Assembly: GCA_027886185.1 (NCBI GenBank) | Contig: WOAB01000598.1 | Span: 496,001 to 560,000 of the forward strand | Direction: 5' to 3' | Source of the DNA: Rheum nobile | Taxonomy: Eukaryota; Streptophyta; Magnoliopsida; Caryophyllales; Polygonaceae | DNA: 64,000 nucleotides | Shown here: positions 1 to 9,819 of the stretch, in pieces | How the letters are laid out: each line of letters opens with the position of its first letter | How positions within the stretch are numbered: the first letter of the stretch is position 1 | Made by a program: the position numbers and the translations under genes | Notes under the pieces: generated by a model | Database searches by the model: none | Seen by the model: the letters and a program-made list of their open reading frames with translations, nothing else | What the model was told of the DNA's origin: nothing

Positions 1-171
1 AATTCACTTCCCCACCCTTTTCCTCCTTCGACAAACTGATAAAGGAGGTAAATTAAACCCCACTTTTCTCCCTCCAAACCCTATAACAAAACCGTAATCA
101 TCAAATAAGTAATTGGATACAGCAACCAACAATCAGGAATTTCCCAATTACACAGAGAGAAAAGAGCGAAC

Positions 172-497
172 CTTGCTAGGGCGTCGAGCAATTTGGGCGA
201 ATTCCGAATGTCAAGGATCGCAGCTTCTCTTGCAGGGCGTCGGGCCCGGTAGGGTAACCGCTTTCGAGCAGGTGGAGCTCTGACAGCGCCGTTGGTGCTA
301 GTGCTAGAAGTAGTACCAGTAGTAGCGGTTGCAAAGGCGGTAGCTGAGTTCGTCCTCGCTCGGAGAGTGATTGGATTTGTAATTTTAGGAGGGAGAAATT
401 GATTTGAAAGGTACGGTAGGAATCCTTGGGAGGCAGAGATACGGGGGAAGCCATTGATACTCAACACTCCACCTTCCATTGCTTTCCTCGTCTCCAC
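172..497 (-). CDS. First exon of a host gene, possibly plastid-targeted; rest of gene lies left of the window
   Basis: Seen: an open frame read leftwards from ATG at 497, with a second in-frame Met six codons on. The first ~65 residues are rich in Ser, Thr and Ala and poor in acidic residues, as in plastid or mitochondrial transit peptides. A basic Arg/Pro-rich stretch follows, then the segment AILDIRNSPKLLDALAR. The frame meets a plausible donor (CAAG|GTTCGC, GT at 171-170), and what follows reads like intron, so the exon is taken to end at 172. Inference: the tail resembles the region just before the repeats in some plastid PPR proteins, but this is weak and no repeat is visible here. No frameshift or stop breaks the exon, unlike every other host-like fragment in the window, so this may be a live gene. 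Confidence 0.42.
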
Positions 498-2563
498 TCC
501 ACGGAGGGCGAACGTTGTCCCTTTTCAGTTTTCCCCCACAAATATGAACAATGTTTTTTTTTTAAAGCAAGCCCTTGATATCCACCCTAATATATTTAGG
601 CATAATGGTAAAACTATCAGATTTATGATAGATATTTGCAAAAAATCCGAATTTTAAAAAGAATGGTAAAACTATCAAATTTTGGATGTTTTTGTTACTG
701 TTGAATTTAATTTTTATTTTAAATAAAAAAATTAGATAATTCATCAAAATTTATGAAAATAAAAAGTAAAAAAAAATCTTAATCTTACTAATATAACCTT
801 AATTAATCTCTCTTCCTCCTCTACTGTCCTCTTCCTCCGACCTCGCCGACTCCTCCTCCTCCTCCACTGACGCCGGTGACTTTTTCTCCGCTGACGCCGA
901 CGATTCGTCCGAGTTTCGAAGCAAATTGCGACAGGGCTGCACTATCGACGCCGTTGTCATGATTGTCGTCGTTGTAGTTGTCGCCTTTTTCCCCTTTCGC
1001 TTTCACGACGAGCCTTGTCACGCCTCACAGGTTCTCTATCTATTACTTTTCTCTGCCTCTATTGTTAGGGTTTGGACTCAAATCATATCACCCTAATTAA
1101 TCTCAAATATCACCTTGTTCGGTGTCCCCCTCTTTATCCTCTGTTCCAAACCCCTTTTTCTCCTCTATTTCAACGGATGATTCCTCCTCACCGACTCATC
1201 CTCATCCTCCAGGTGCTCGAATTTGTCAAGTCCTCCTCGCCGACTCCTCCTCCAGTTGCTCGTCACGTGCAGTGGTGATGTCGTTGGTGGTGTTGGGTTG
1301 TTACTCCTCGGCCACGCCCATCTTCTCCTGCGCCTTGTGTCCCACCTCACCAGCTACCTTCATCTTCCCCGTGGTCCCCGGAGAGTACAGGATCGCAGCC
1401 CGATCGGTCCAAACCATACTGAATCAGAAGCGAGTCAAACTCGAACGAGTCGATGATGACGGTAGGGAGGGAAGCGAGGCGGTTGGGAGCGAAGGAGGAG
1501 ACGGCGAACGCGACGGTCTGTTTGACGAGGCTTACGATATGAGACAACTCGGAGTCAGAGAGAAGCGGGCTGGCGGGGGAGACGACGGCGTCGATTGAAC
1601 AGCGGCACTATGAAATAAGAATATGCATTAAATTTGATCAAGGCATGCTGATGTGGTTTACATGTGAATTTATTTCATAGCTTTGATGTTAGTTCTATTC
1701 ATTTTATTCCCATAAAATGAATGATTGGTATGATAGAGAAATTGATGCAATTAACGAGCCCTATCGTTCAATCTTATCATGAGCTATATCTAAGAATGAG
1801 GTGTGTACCACAAATCTTGATGGCAGATTCTTTCTCATATGATTTAAATTCAGTAAATTTGATCAATCTGGAAAATTTTGCAGGTGCTTTATCAGATATG
1901 GTTGCTGCTACGGGGGAGACGACGACGCCGATTGAGAGGAGGGAGAAGTAGAGGACGGGGACGCGGAGAGAGGACGAGCGCAAATTCGCCCTTCCTGATC
2001 AGCGAGGAATGGCAGATCCCGCGGCAGAGAGCTACGGAGAGGGAGCGCACTTTGCTGGAGGAAGCGGGAGTAGGAAAGAAATCCGTCGGTGCGGAGTCGA
2101 TGAAGGCGGGAATGGAGTCGAGGGAGGCGGTGGCAACAGTTCAACACCGAAAGGCATTTCCCTTGTATCTTTCTTCTATGAGTTGGGGAGGCTGTTTTCT
2201 TTATTTTAAGCAAATGCAGGTTAAAGGACTCCCTCTTCCTGACCTTGCCAAACTTGTATCAACCTAATAACTCTCGGTTCGAGTTGCCACTTCTACCAAA
2301 AAATGTGGTCACTGTCACACTTCAAGCTAACAAATATGCTTGCATATGAGAGTTAATCAAGCTATCTTACACTAAAATACACGCTAATTTGTTTATAATG
2401 GAGTATATGCTTTCTTTATATTAAAATACGCGCTTATGTGTTGAATTAATAGGCAAGTGAGATATGTTTTAGAATATGTTTATCATTACCGAACTAACCA
2501 AAATCGGTTTAAAATTTAAAGTCAATATAGTAGAGCAACGACCTAACGTCGTCTAATATGACT
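498..2563. other. Non-coding stretch upstream of the edge gene, with degenerate GC-rich blocks
   Basis: 498-800 is AT-rich with homopolymer runs. 820-1020, 1170-1600 and 1890-2150 are GC-richer and contain CTCCTC-type simple repeats and short open frames in several phases. Two of these blocks share a similar GGGGGAGACGACG string near 1577 and 1912. No protein family was recognised, and the open frames look like by-products of biased composition. 2270-2560 is AT-rich with nothing supportable. Confidence 0.5.
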
Positions 2564-2975
2564 TGATAAAATGAATATTGCTCTGAAATATGAAACTTTT
2601 CCAACATTTGAAATCACATTTCTATAAATTTTGTGATATAACAGATCATTGACCTGACTTGGTATAAATGTGGCCTGATAAATTGAATATTGCTCTGAAA
2701 TATGAAACCTTCCTAACATTTGAAATTATATTTCTATAAATTTTGTGATATGACAGAGCATTGACCTGACTTGGTATAAATATGACATGATAAAGTGAAT
2801 ATTGCTCTGAAATATGAAACCTCCTAACATTTGAAATTTCATTTCTATAAATTTTATGAGATAACAATGCATTGACCTGACTTGGTATAAATATGGCCTG
2901 ATAAAGTGAATATATTACTTTGAAATATGAAACCTCCTAACATTTAAAATTTCATTTTTATAAATTTTGTATTCT
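2564..2975 (+). repeat. Tandem array, ~112 bp unit, about four copies
   Basis: The anchor TGATAAA followed by (A/T)TGAATATTGCTCTGAAA recurs at about 2564, 2676, 2788 and 2899, giving steps of 112, 112 and 111 bp. Each unit carries ATGAAACCT, CATTTGAAAT, TTTCTATAAATTTTGTGATA and ATTGACCTGACTTGGTATAAAT. The copies differ by scattered substitutions and small indels, so the array is not recent. The same sequence, partly inverted, forms the structure at 4146-4580. Confidence 0.85.
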
Positions 2976-3154
2976 CTACGAATATAAAAATAAATGGAGT
3001 TCCTCAATTAAGCTTGTAAATTTAAGCAACTTTATGTTTAAAAGGTTTTTTCCTTTGGGGTACTATTTGTAGGTTTCTTGAGATGATATGGATACTTATG
3101 AAAAGGATGAAGTAACTATGCTATCAGAGACCGATGACCAACCTGTAGAGGATC

Positions 3155-3547
3155 ATGAAGATTCATAGCACCAGAGGCAAATCTTGTCGACTCAGAGTGC
3201 ATCTTGGTCTCTTCCTATGGAATCTCTACAACCACAAGAAAGAAGGAACATTGTCTGCTCTAATGTGGAAAAAGTGTGATATTGCTAGCTTGTCTTTGAC
3301 ATCTAACAATTCTAAACTTGAGGCCTTGAGGAAAAAGTTTGAGCTTGATATAGGGGTTATGTCCTATAAATTAGAGGTATTCGACGTTGATATGGATAAC
3401 CTTCAAGTAATACTTGACAATGTCTTTGAGAGGCTCAAGTTGTTCTCAGAAGAAGAAGGAAGTTGTGCAGGCATGAAGGAGGAACTGTTGTCTGATCAAG
3501 TTGTTCTCATTGATTATAATGTGGGCCTAATAATTTGTGAACTCTGA
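3155..3547 (+). pseudogene. Unrecognised 130-codon open frame, probable gene fragment
   Basis: The open frame has a charged, probably helical segment (EALRKKFELDIGVMSYKLE, then an acidic EEEGS patch) and no family I can name. Another frame just upstream (3088-3165) encodes an acidic stretch (METDDQPVED-like) that ends in a stop, which suggests pieces of a broken gene joined by frameshifts. It could also be a chance ORF; codon content does not decide. It lies between two copies of the same repeat family (2564-2975 and 4146-4580). Confidence 0.25.
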
Positions 3548-4145
3548 GATTGTTTTACAGGGATAAGCTAGTTGTGTACTATTTTCCTTATAATGAAAAT
3601 TAGGAAAAAGAAAAGTAGTTGTAAATATGTTAGTACTATTTGTTTATGATGTGCTGACATTTTAGTGAGGAATGTGAAGAATACAATATTGCAGTAAAAG
3701 GAAATTTTACAATGTGATAGAGTGAGAGGGGGAATGTTAAACTTCATTCTAGTAGAGTTACCATTCCAACTTACATATTGGCAAAAATTGATCATGTTGG
3801 TAACTAGGGATTTCTTGTGTTACTTTTACTAGAAGCAACATGATATTGGCAAAAATTGATCATTCTAGTAGAATGGGTGATGAAGTCGATGGGTGATGAA
3901 CCGATGCAGTTACGTAGGATAGATATAAAAGATGTCAAATATATATGTTATGGACTAGGAACTTGACATTTTACAAAGAAACACGTGATAAGGAGAATTG
4001 AGTTATATCATACCTCACGAAAACCTCCCAAATTTGGCAGGGTTTTATAATTGTGAAATTATATGATTTTTAACAGAAAAATATTTCTTTCCATTTATAA
4101 ATATACACAAGACTATTGTAAAGATAGGGAAAATTAGTTTAAAAT
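3548..4145. other. AT-rich non-coding sequence
   Basis: Contains a short direct duplication around 3775-3800 and 3845-3865 (ATTGGCAAAAATTGATCAT). 4133-4145 matches the left border of the tandem array (TTTAAAATTTAAAG also occurs at 2508-2521). No gene seen. Confidence 0.5.
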
Positions 4146-4580
4146 TTAAAGTTAATATAATATAGTAATGACCTGACTACATACAAATATGACCTGATAA
4201 ATTAAATATTGCTCTGAAATATGAAATCTCCTTTCTATTTGAAATTTTGTGATATAACATGATTGACCTAACTTCGTATAAATGTGGCCTGATAAAGTAC
4301 ATAATGCTCTGAAATTTAGCTTTTACTTTTTATGAAATATGCGACCTAAAATGCTTTGAAATTTAGCCAATATGAGCATTTCAGGTCGTATATTTCATAA
4401 AAAGTAAAAGCTAAATTTCAGAGCAATATGTACTTTATCAGGCCACATTTATACATAGTCAAGTCAATGCTCTGTTATATCACAAAATTTCAAATGTTAT
4501 CCGTTTTCGAATTTCAGAGCAATATTCACTTTAGCAGGCTACATTTGTACGTAGTCGGGTCATTACTCTGTTATGAGGAT
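4146..4580. repeat. Foldback (long inverted repeat) of the same family as the 112 bp array
   Basis: The left arm (~4146-4350) and right arm (~4383-4580) are imperfect reverse complements about a ~30 bp centre near 4350-4383. The inner ~70 bp of each arm is almost identical: 4280-4345 against 4384-4452 share TTTAGCTTTTACTTTTTATG and its complement. The outer parts match more loosely (GTAATGACCTGACTAC against GTAGTCGGGTCATTAC). Such a sequence would form a long hairpin. It resembles a foldback or MITE-like element, but no clear target duplication was found. Confidence 0.75.
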
Positions 4581-5043
4581 ACATTTTACCTCACAATTTG
4601 GGGGTTTCTTTCTCACATCTGGATGACCGACACTTCATTACTAAATAATCACATATTTTTGTTAACTAAATAATGTGTGACCTTTTGCAAGGATACATTG
4701 TGTAGATTATGGTCGGCGGACATACCTTGATCGAATGCCTCATATACAGTTGGAACGTAGCATCGAATGGTGGCAATCTTTTCCTAATTAACGTTTTGTT
4801 AGATCCTTTTCCCTTTAGTATGCTGGATGAGAGACACTGTAAATTGTTGTGACTGGACCACTATTTGACTGACTTGTTAGTGGTTGTCTCTCTTATGATG
4901 ACAAGATATCAGATTGCCATCTATATGGGGCATGTGTCTTGATTCTATTCTCACCTTCACATACATTTATTTAATGAATGTATACTCTGAGTTTAAGATT
5001 TTAAATTTGTTGGTATCAAAGGGGTACATTTCATGTCGAATAA
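4581..5043. other. Non-coding sequence, nothing recognised
   Basis: AT-rich with no open frame worth reporting. 4594-4620 weakly resembles the complement of 4008-4037, so the foldback may once have extended further. Confidence 0.4.
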
Positions 5044-5348
5044 GTGGATATGCACATGAGAAGCTGGAGGGATATCCTTCATAGCAAGGGGAGAACCACC
5101 AATGATGGAACATAGAAAAGTGGAAGCCACCGCTGAATAAACAAGTTTGCAGACTGGAAGAATTTCATAAATCCAGAAGCAGCTGCTGGGATTATGGAGT
5201 AAAGGATCACACGAACTGAGAACACGCAAAACATCACAAACAAAGCACTTGGGAACTTAATGAATGCTGCTAAAAATGCCTTCTTGAGTAGCTTGTCTGC
5301 TGCTAGCATAATACCAAGTAAAACGATCAAATGCAAGAGGCCGAACAC
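5044..5348 (-). pseudogene. PLGG1: PLGG1-like plastid glycolate/glycerate transporter, single exon fragment
   Basis: Seen: the minus-strand frame from 5348 reads VFGLLHLIVLLGIMLAADK, then KFPSALFVMFC and IQRWLPLFYVPSLVVLPL. This is the early membrane region of the plant LrgB-type plastidal glycolate/glycerate translocator, which exchanges photorespiratory intermediates across the chloroplast inner envelope. A one-base shift follows VVLPL, and the next frame continues AMKDIPPASHVHI, matching the next family residues (DIPAASGVKI), then diverges. The right edge is a plausible intron acceptor (ATTGCAAG|GTGTTC). No preceding or following exon was found, so this is a broken fragment. Family identity comes from remembered PLGG1 sequence; a protein search would confirm it. 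Confidence 0.75.
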
Positions 5349-6125
5349 CTTGCAATATCAAGTATTCATAATAAAGCGAGTATATCATTTGCATCTCCTT
5401 TACTTTCAGGTTCTTTCTATTTCCCCTGCTAATGTAAGAAGAGTGCACTTACAAATTGCATAAAATGCCCTTTGAATCGAAGGACAATAAAACTTATAAA
5501 CAGTAATATACAATCTATGAATTGTCATCAAGATTTTAAGACACATAATAAGGCCGTTTAGAGGTAAAATTGTTCATGCTGGAGCTTTGTATTTAACCTC
5601 TTAATCATATGCCTCACTTTTTAGCTCTAAAAAGAAATGACTCATAAGACTTTTACTTCCCAATATCTAGGGAGGTTCACAAACATATCGCCTATATACA
5701 TAACCACCAAGCCTTGTTCGACTCCAAGAAAAATATCTTTCGATTCATTAAATTCAAAATCTGACCACACCATCGTCTTCACCATGCTCAAGTTACTTAA
5801 ACCCAACTCTTGAATCATTTGAAATCATCTCCGAACGACATCGAATCACCTCTGTATCGGCCCGAGTTGTGCATAGAAAACCATAACTATGCCACTTTGA
5901 AGCACTTATACAACGTCGGTGGAAGATCCTAGACTCTGCGACCTATCTTTGGAGAAATAACGCACACATTAGGGCGGAGTCGAGGTAGGAGAGCCGACGG
6001 CGAGGGAGGCTGCAAGCAAATCTTGCACCACTTTTTTTTTGCTCTGTTTCTCAACACTCCCTAAAATCCTTCTATTCCCCTATTTCAGTGAGAAACGGAG
6101 CAACAACAATAAGAAGAAGAAGAAG
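5349..6125. other. Non-coding; partly intron-like sequence next to the PLGG1 fragment
   Basis: 5349-5460 could be the remainder of the PLGG1 intron in reverse. 5640-6125 is mixed, and the last ~150 bp is purine-rich with AGAAGAAGA repeats, probably 5' leader of the IQD fragment. No other gene seen. Confidence 0.4.
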
Positions 6126-6430
6126 ATGGGAAAAGCGCCGAGATGATTGAAGGGCTTGTTGGGAATGAAAAAGGAGAAGGAAATAACCCCTAAGTATTCC
6201 AACGAAAACGATTTCAGGAGAGAGAAGCGGTGGTGGAGCTTTGCGCGGCCGGGAAGGGATTCCGTGCCGCCGCTCGGCCAGATTCCGGTCAACATCCCCG
6301 CACCGATGGTGACTCAGGCTGGCTCGGAAGCTACCTCTCAGAGTCGGAGAAGGAGCAGAACAAGCACGCGATTGGCCAACATCTGGCTTCGGCGAGAGTC
6401 CTCATGGCGACCGCGACAGTCTTGTCGGTG
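6126..6430 (+). pseudogene. IQ-DOMAIN (IQD) calmodulin-binding protein, exon 1 fragment
   Basis: Seen: ATG at 6126 begins MGKAPR, then a TGA (6144-6146) stands where IQD proteins have Trp, then LKGLLGMKKEKE and KRWWSFARPGRDS, the typical IQD N-terminus. After IPVNIPA the frame shifts, and the next frame gives GWLGSYLSESEKEQNKHAI, the conserved segment just before the Ala-rich IQD region. Similarity fades after ~6380. IQD proteins are plant scaffolds linking calmodulin with microtubules or membranes. The IQ motif itself lies in a later exon and is absent. The premature stop and the frameshift make this a pseudogene fragment. Confidence 0.78.
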
Positions 6431-7097
6431 ACGAAACAACGTCGTACAATGTCGTTGAGAATTTCTTAGAAGAGGTCGATGTTTCTAGCCTTACTGACGA
6501 TGCCCAGGATCTTGTTAAAGGAGACATGGGTGTGGGAGAATTCGGGTCGGGTTAAGGTGAATTGGTGGAAGAGGTAAACCAGTCGCCATAAAAGGGGGGA
6601 TTTGTTGCAGACCTGGAGGAAGAATTCGTGGATGAGGAGGAAACCCTCTTATTAATCAATTGTTAAGTGTAATTAACACTTGTTAAAAGTAAAATTTTCA
6701 CCAAAAGAAAAGGTAAATAAAAATATGAATTTACCTTTATTGTTTTTGAAAAGTTTGGTAATTTTTCGGTACTTTTGCAATACTTTTAAAAACCCGGTAT
6801 TTTGCAAAGAGCTATCAGAAATCTGGTACTTTTTGCAATTTCACCTATATTCTAAAGGAGAGACCATGTCAATACAAAAATATGCACCACTTGGCAATTT
6901 TTACCAAATTTGCACCACTTGGCTTAAGCACGTGATAATAACAATTCAATTGTTAAGCCACTTATTCGTCTTCTTCTATCCATGTTGTCCACCTCTCCAT
7001 CCTCTATCCCCTATTCTCAACCAAATCAACCATGTGCTCCAAATCTATAAAACCAGCACTTCCTCTTGCCCTCCCCTGATTTTCGGTTGAAATCTCT
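6431..7097. other. Non-coding sequence, nothing recognised
   Basis: 6480-6650 still has gene-like GC content but no conserved frame. 6660-7097 is AT-rich. The open frame 6680-7090 encodes a low-information protein and is not supported as a gene. Confidence 0.4.
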
Positions 7098-7404
7098 ACA
7101 CAAATTGGTGATTTTCTTCCTTGATGTTCGTGTTTAGGTTTCTTCAATTTTTCTGATTTCTGTGTTCTTTAGGCATAGTCGTATATGAAATCAGTTCCTT
7201 TGTTGATGTGGTCCTTCTATTTAAGGATTTAGGGTGTGTTTTTGCCTATTCTGCACAAATTGCTGATTTTTCTTCCCTGTTGTTCGTGTTTAGGTTTCTT
7301 CAACTTTTCTGATTTATGTGTTCTTTAGGCATAGTCGTATATGAAATCAGTTCCTTTGTTAATGTGGTCCTTCTATTTAAAGATTTAGGGTGTGTTTTTG
7401 CCTA
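7098..7404 (+). repeat. Direct tandem duplication, ~154 bp unit, two copies
   Basis: CACAAATTG(G/C)TGATTTTTCTTCC opens each copy at about 7099 and 7253. Both continue through GTTCGTGTTTAGGTTTCTTC, GGCATAGTCGTATATGAAAT and AGTTCCTTTGTT, and end at GGTGTGTTTTTGCCTATT. The copies differ at only a handful of positions, so the duplication is fairly recent. No coding role seen. Confidence 0.88.
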
Positions 7405-9401
7405 TTTTGTCCAAATTGGATGTATTATTTATTCCCTGATGTTCGTGTTCCCTGCTGTTCGTATTTAGTGCTGACTCTGGCACAAATTTTCTTCCCTGTT
7501 GCTTAAGACATGCTTGCAGTCCTACCATTGTTAGGATAAAACCAATGTGTTTTTTACAATCTAATTGATAATACATCCAATTTCTCCACTAAATACTTGG
7601 TTATCTTGTAAGATATAACAATCCCTAATTGAGATGTGCTCATTATCATGTGTTTTTTGTTTAGTTTATAAGAAGCACTATGTAATGTCTTTCTACTTTT
7701 TGGTTCATAGGAGGTAGGTATCACCTATTCACCTTGAACATGTATGATCATACTTAACCTACCAAAACATGACTATCTTCGAGAGATGAAGATTTTGGCA
7801 ATGAACTTGCCTTGACTTCAGAATATGAAACTAAATCCTGAATACTTGGGGTCAATCATTACATACAATCTAGCTCTAGAGTCAACACTATTCTCATTTT
7901 CACATTACCAATCAGCTTAGCTACTACATGCTTATAGTGCCACATCTCAAAGCATCAAATTCTGCATTAAGGATGCAAATTTCATTAAGATACATAAGTT
8001 GTCCAAATTACAACAACCACTATCCACCCTCAAATCCCTACAAATAGCATGAAGTTAGAACTGCCATCTCCGAAGGTAAGAAATTAAGCCTCCAAATTAA
8101 TCTACCTTTTTAGGTTTCTAGAACTATTAGTCTGTTCCAATTTATTGATATGTGTTCAACTTGCTTAATTCGTCCTTCAACTTGCTTAATTCGTCCCTCA
8201 ATTTCTATGTTATATCTACCACTTTTCGTGAAAAAATGTATATTTTTTGTCTCCAACTGTTTCCTCTCCCTTCGATGGCTGCTCGCCCTTGTTGTCGACG
8301 ACTCCACTGCCAACTTACCTCGAGCTTGCTCACCCTTGCTGCCGACGACTCCACGTGCCCCTCCCTCTTCCAGTTCTCCCATCTAAAATCAAGGTATCAA
8401 TCCCTAAGTTTTTCATTTTTCTTCAATTAGTCAAGTGTTAAAGATTGGCCATACTATAGGGGAATGCTAATTCTGTGTATGAAGGACTTGCATATGGTAT
8501 TAAACAAGTATAAGAAGATTACGCTGATGAATAACTATTATGAATTTGTAACTCATTCTTAGATGTCAGTGGGAAGTACTTAGGATAGATGAGCACGAGT
8601 ATGATATCATCCCATGAACAATGTCAAAACCAATAGAATTTGATAATGTTTTTAAAATTGAGAGAACATGAAGAACTGTGTTATGCTCCAGGAATTATTT
8701 GAAATGAATCATATGATAGGATTATAATACATATCATTGATGGTATGACTTAAAATATCGATTATGCTTGTGTATTTGGAAGAATGAGAAGCGGTTAAGA
8801 GAGGATCCTATTCCTTATAAGTTATAACATGAAGCATATTATTTTCCAGTTTGATTAGCTTCATGGATATAACTCATGGGTACTAATCTGGACGGAGTAA
8901 AGAAGGATCGATAAGCTATTTGAGAGATCGTGTCATGATTTATTATTTCTTCATTTTTGAGTTGGACCCGATCTGAACGTTCATATATAATATTAGCATT
9001 ACATTGTGTATGTTGCGATCGACAAGGCCAATTGTTAGTGTAAAATAAGATTTATAGTCCATTCAAATGGAGTTTGATTGTTTTTAATTTGTCAGGGTTG
9101 GATTGAATTGTGTTCGAATTGTTGCCCAGGCTGAGCCATTTTGTGTTATTGTGTGCTTTTCACCTACTTATAATTCCACTTGCAACTAGAACTTGCACCT
9201 ATCCTTTGAATGCTCGGATTTTGATGGCATGTATCTCTGTTCTTCACAAGCAAGGTTATCTTGGAGGCAACATCTTGAGTGCAACTTTTCACCTACTTAT
9301 AAACCCCCCTTTATTTTCTTGCTTAACTTGAAGTTTTCAAAGTGGTTGTACTATACATTGATCTGTTATGTTTTTTTTGTATTCTTGCTTAAATGTTACT
9401 T
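7405..9401. other. Non-coding sequence with small duplications
   Basis: 8157-8197 holds two copies of a ~20 bp unit (CAACTTGCTTAATTCGTCC). 8277-8350 holds a loose ~55 bp duplication around GTCGACGACTCCAC and GCCGACGACTCCAC. 9160 and 9286 share TTTTCACCTACTTATAA. None of the open frames here shows a family signature. The last part may be intron or upstream exon sequence of the MBF1 fragment. Confidence 0.45.
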
Positions 9402-9819
9402 ATTGAAATTTTATCTGGATGATCGAGTTCCCACTGATCTGAAAAAGGCCATCATGCAAGCTAGATTGGAAAAGAAACTAACCCAAGTTCAACATGCTCA
9501 AATTGTTTTTTTGTCTATGATTGTTCATTTGGATAATTTATGTTATGGAGCAGTGTGTTTCTTAGTTTCTCTTAAGTAAAGGCTTTGTATTTAGTACTTG
9601 CCTTTATTGTGTTCTGTTGCATACTGTGGAAGCTTGTATGGAGTTATATGTTTTCTTCTATAGCATGGAAGACTGAAAGGTTTCTAAAGTGACTATGCAG
9701 TTGATCAATGAGAAGCCTCAGATAATACACAAGTACGAACCAGAAAGGCTATTCCAAATCAACAGATCATAGGCAAACTGGAGAGGGCACTTGGTACACA
9801 ACTGTGTGGAAAGAAGTAA
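9402..9819 (+). pseudogene. MBF1: MBF1 transcriptional coactivator, 3' part with its intron retained
   Basis: Seen: 9402-9501 encodes DDRVPTDLKKAIMQARLEKK then LTQVQHAQ. After ~199 bp ending in CTATGCAG, 9701-9819 encodes QLINEKPQIIHKYE, then in a shifted frame KAIPNQQIIGKLERALG and a C-terminal GKK with TAA at 9817-9819. This is the helix-turn-helix region and tail of multiprotein bridging factor 1, a small coactivator joining bZIP-type factors to TBP. One base is missing near 9745, causing the frameshift, and the donor after GCTCAA is no longer GT. The retained intron means this copy came from genomic DNA, not mRNA. The N-terminal half is missing. Confidence 0.85.

Noticed and set aside
1122..2267. 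Overlapping frames of 60-158 codons near the left edge
   Set aside because: Composition-driven frames in CTC/GAG-rich sequence, with overlapping frames on both strands and no recognisable domain.
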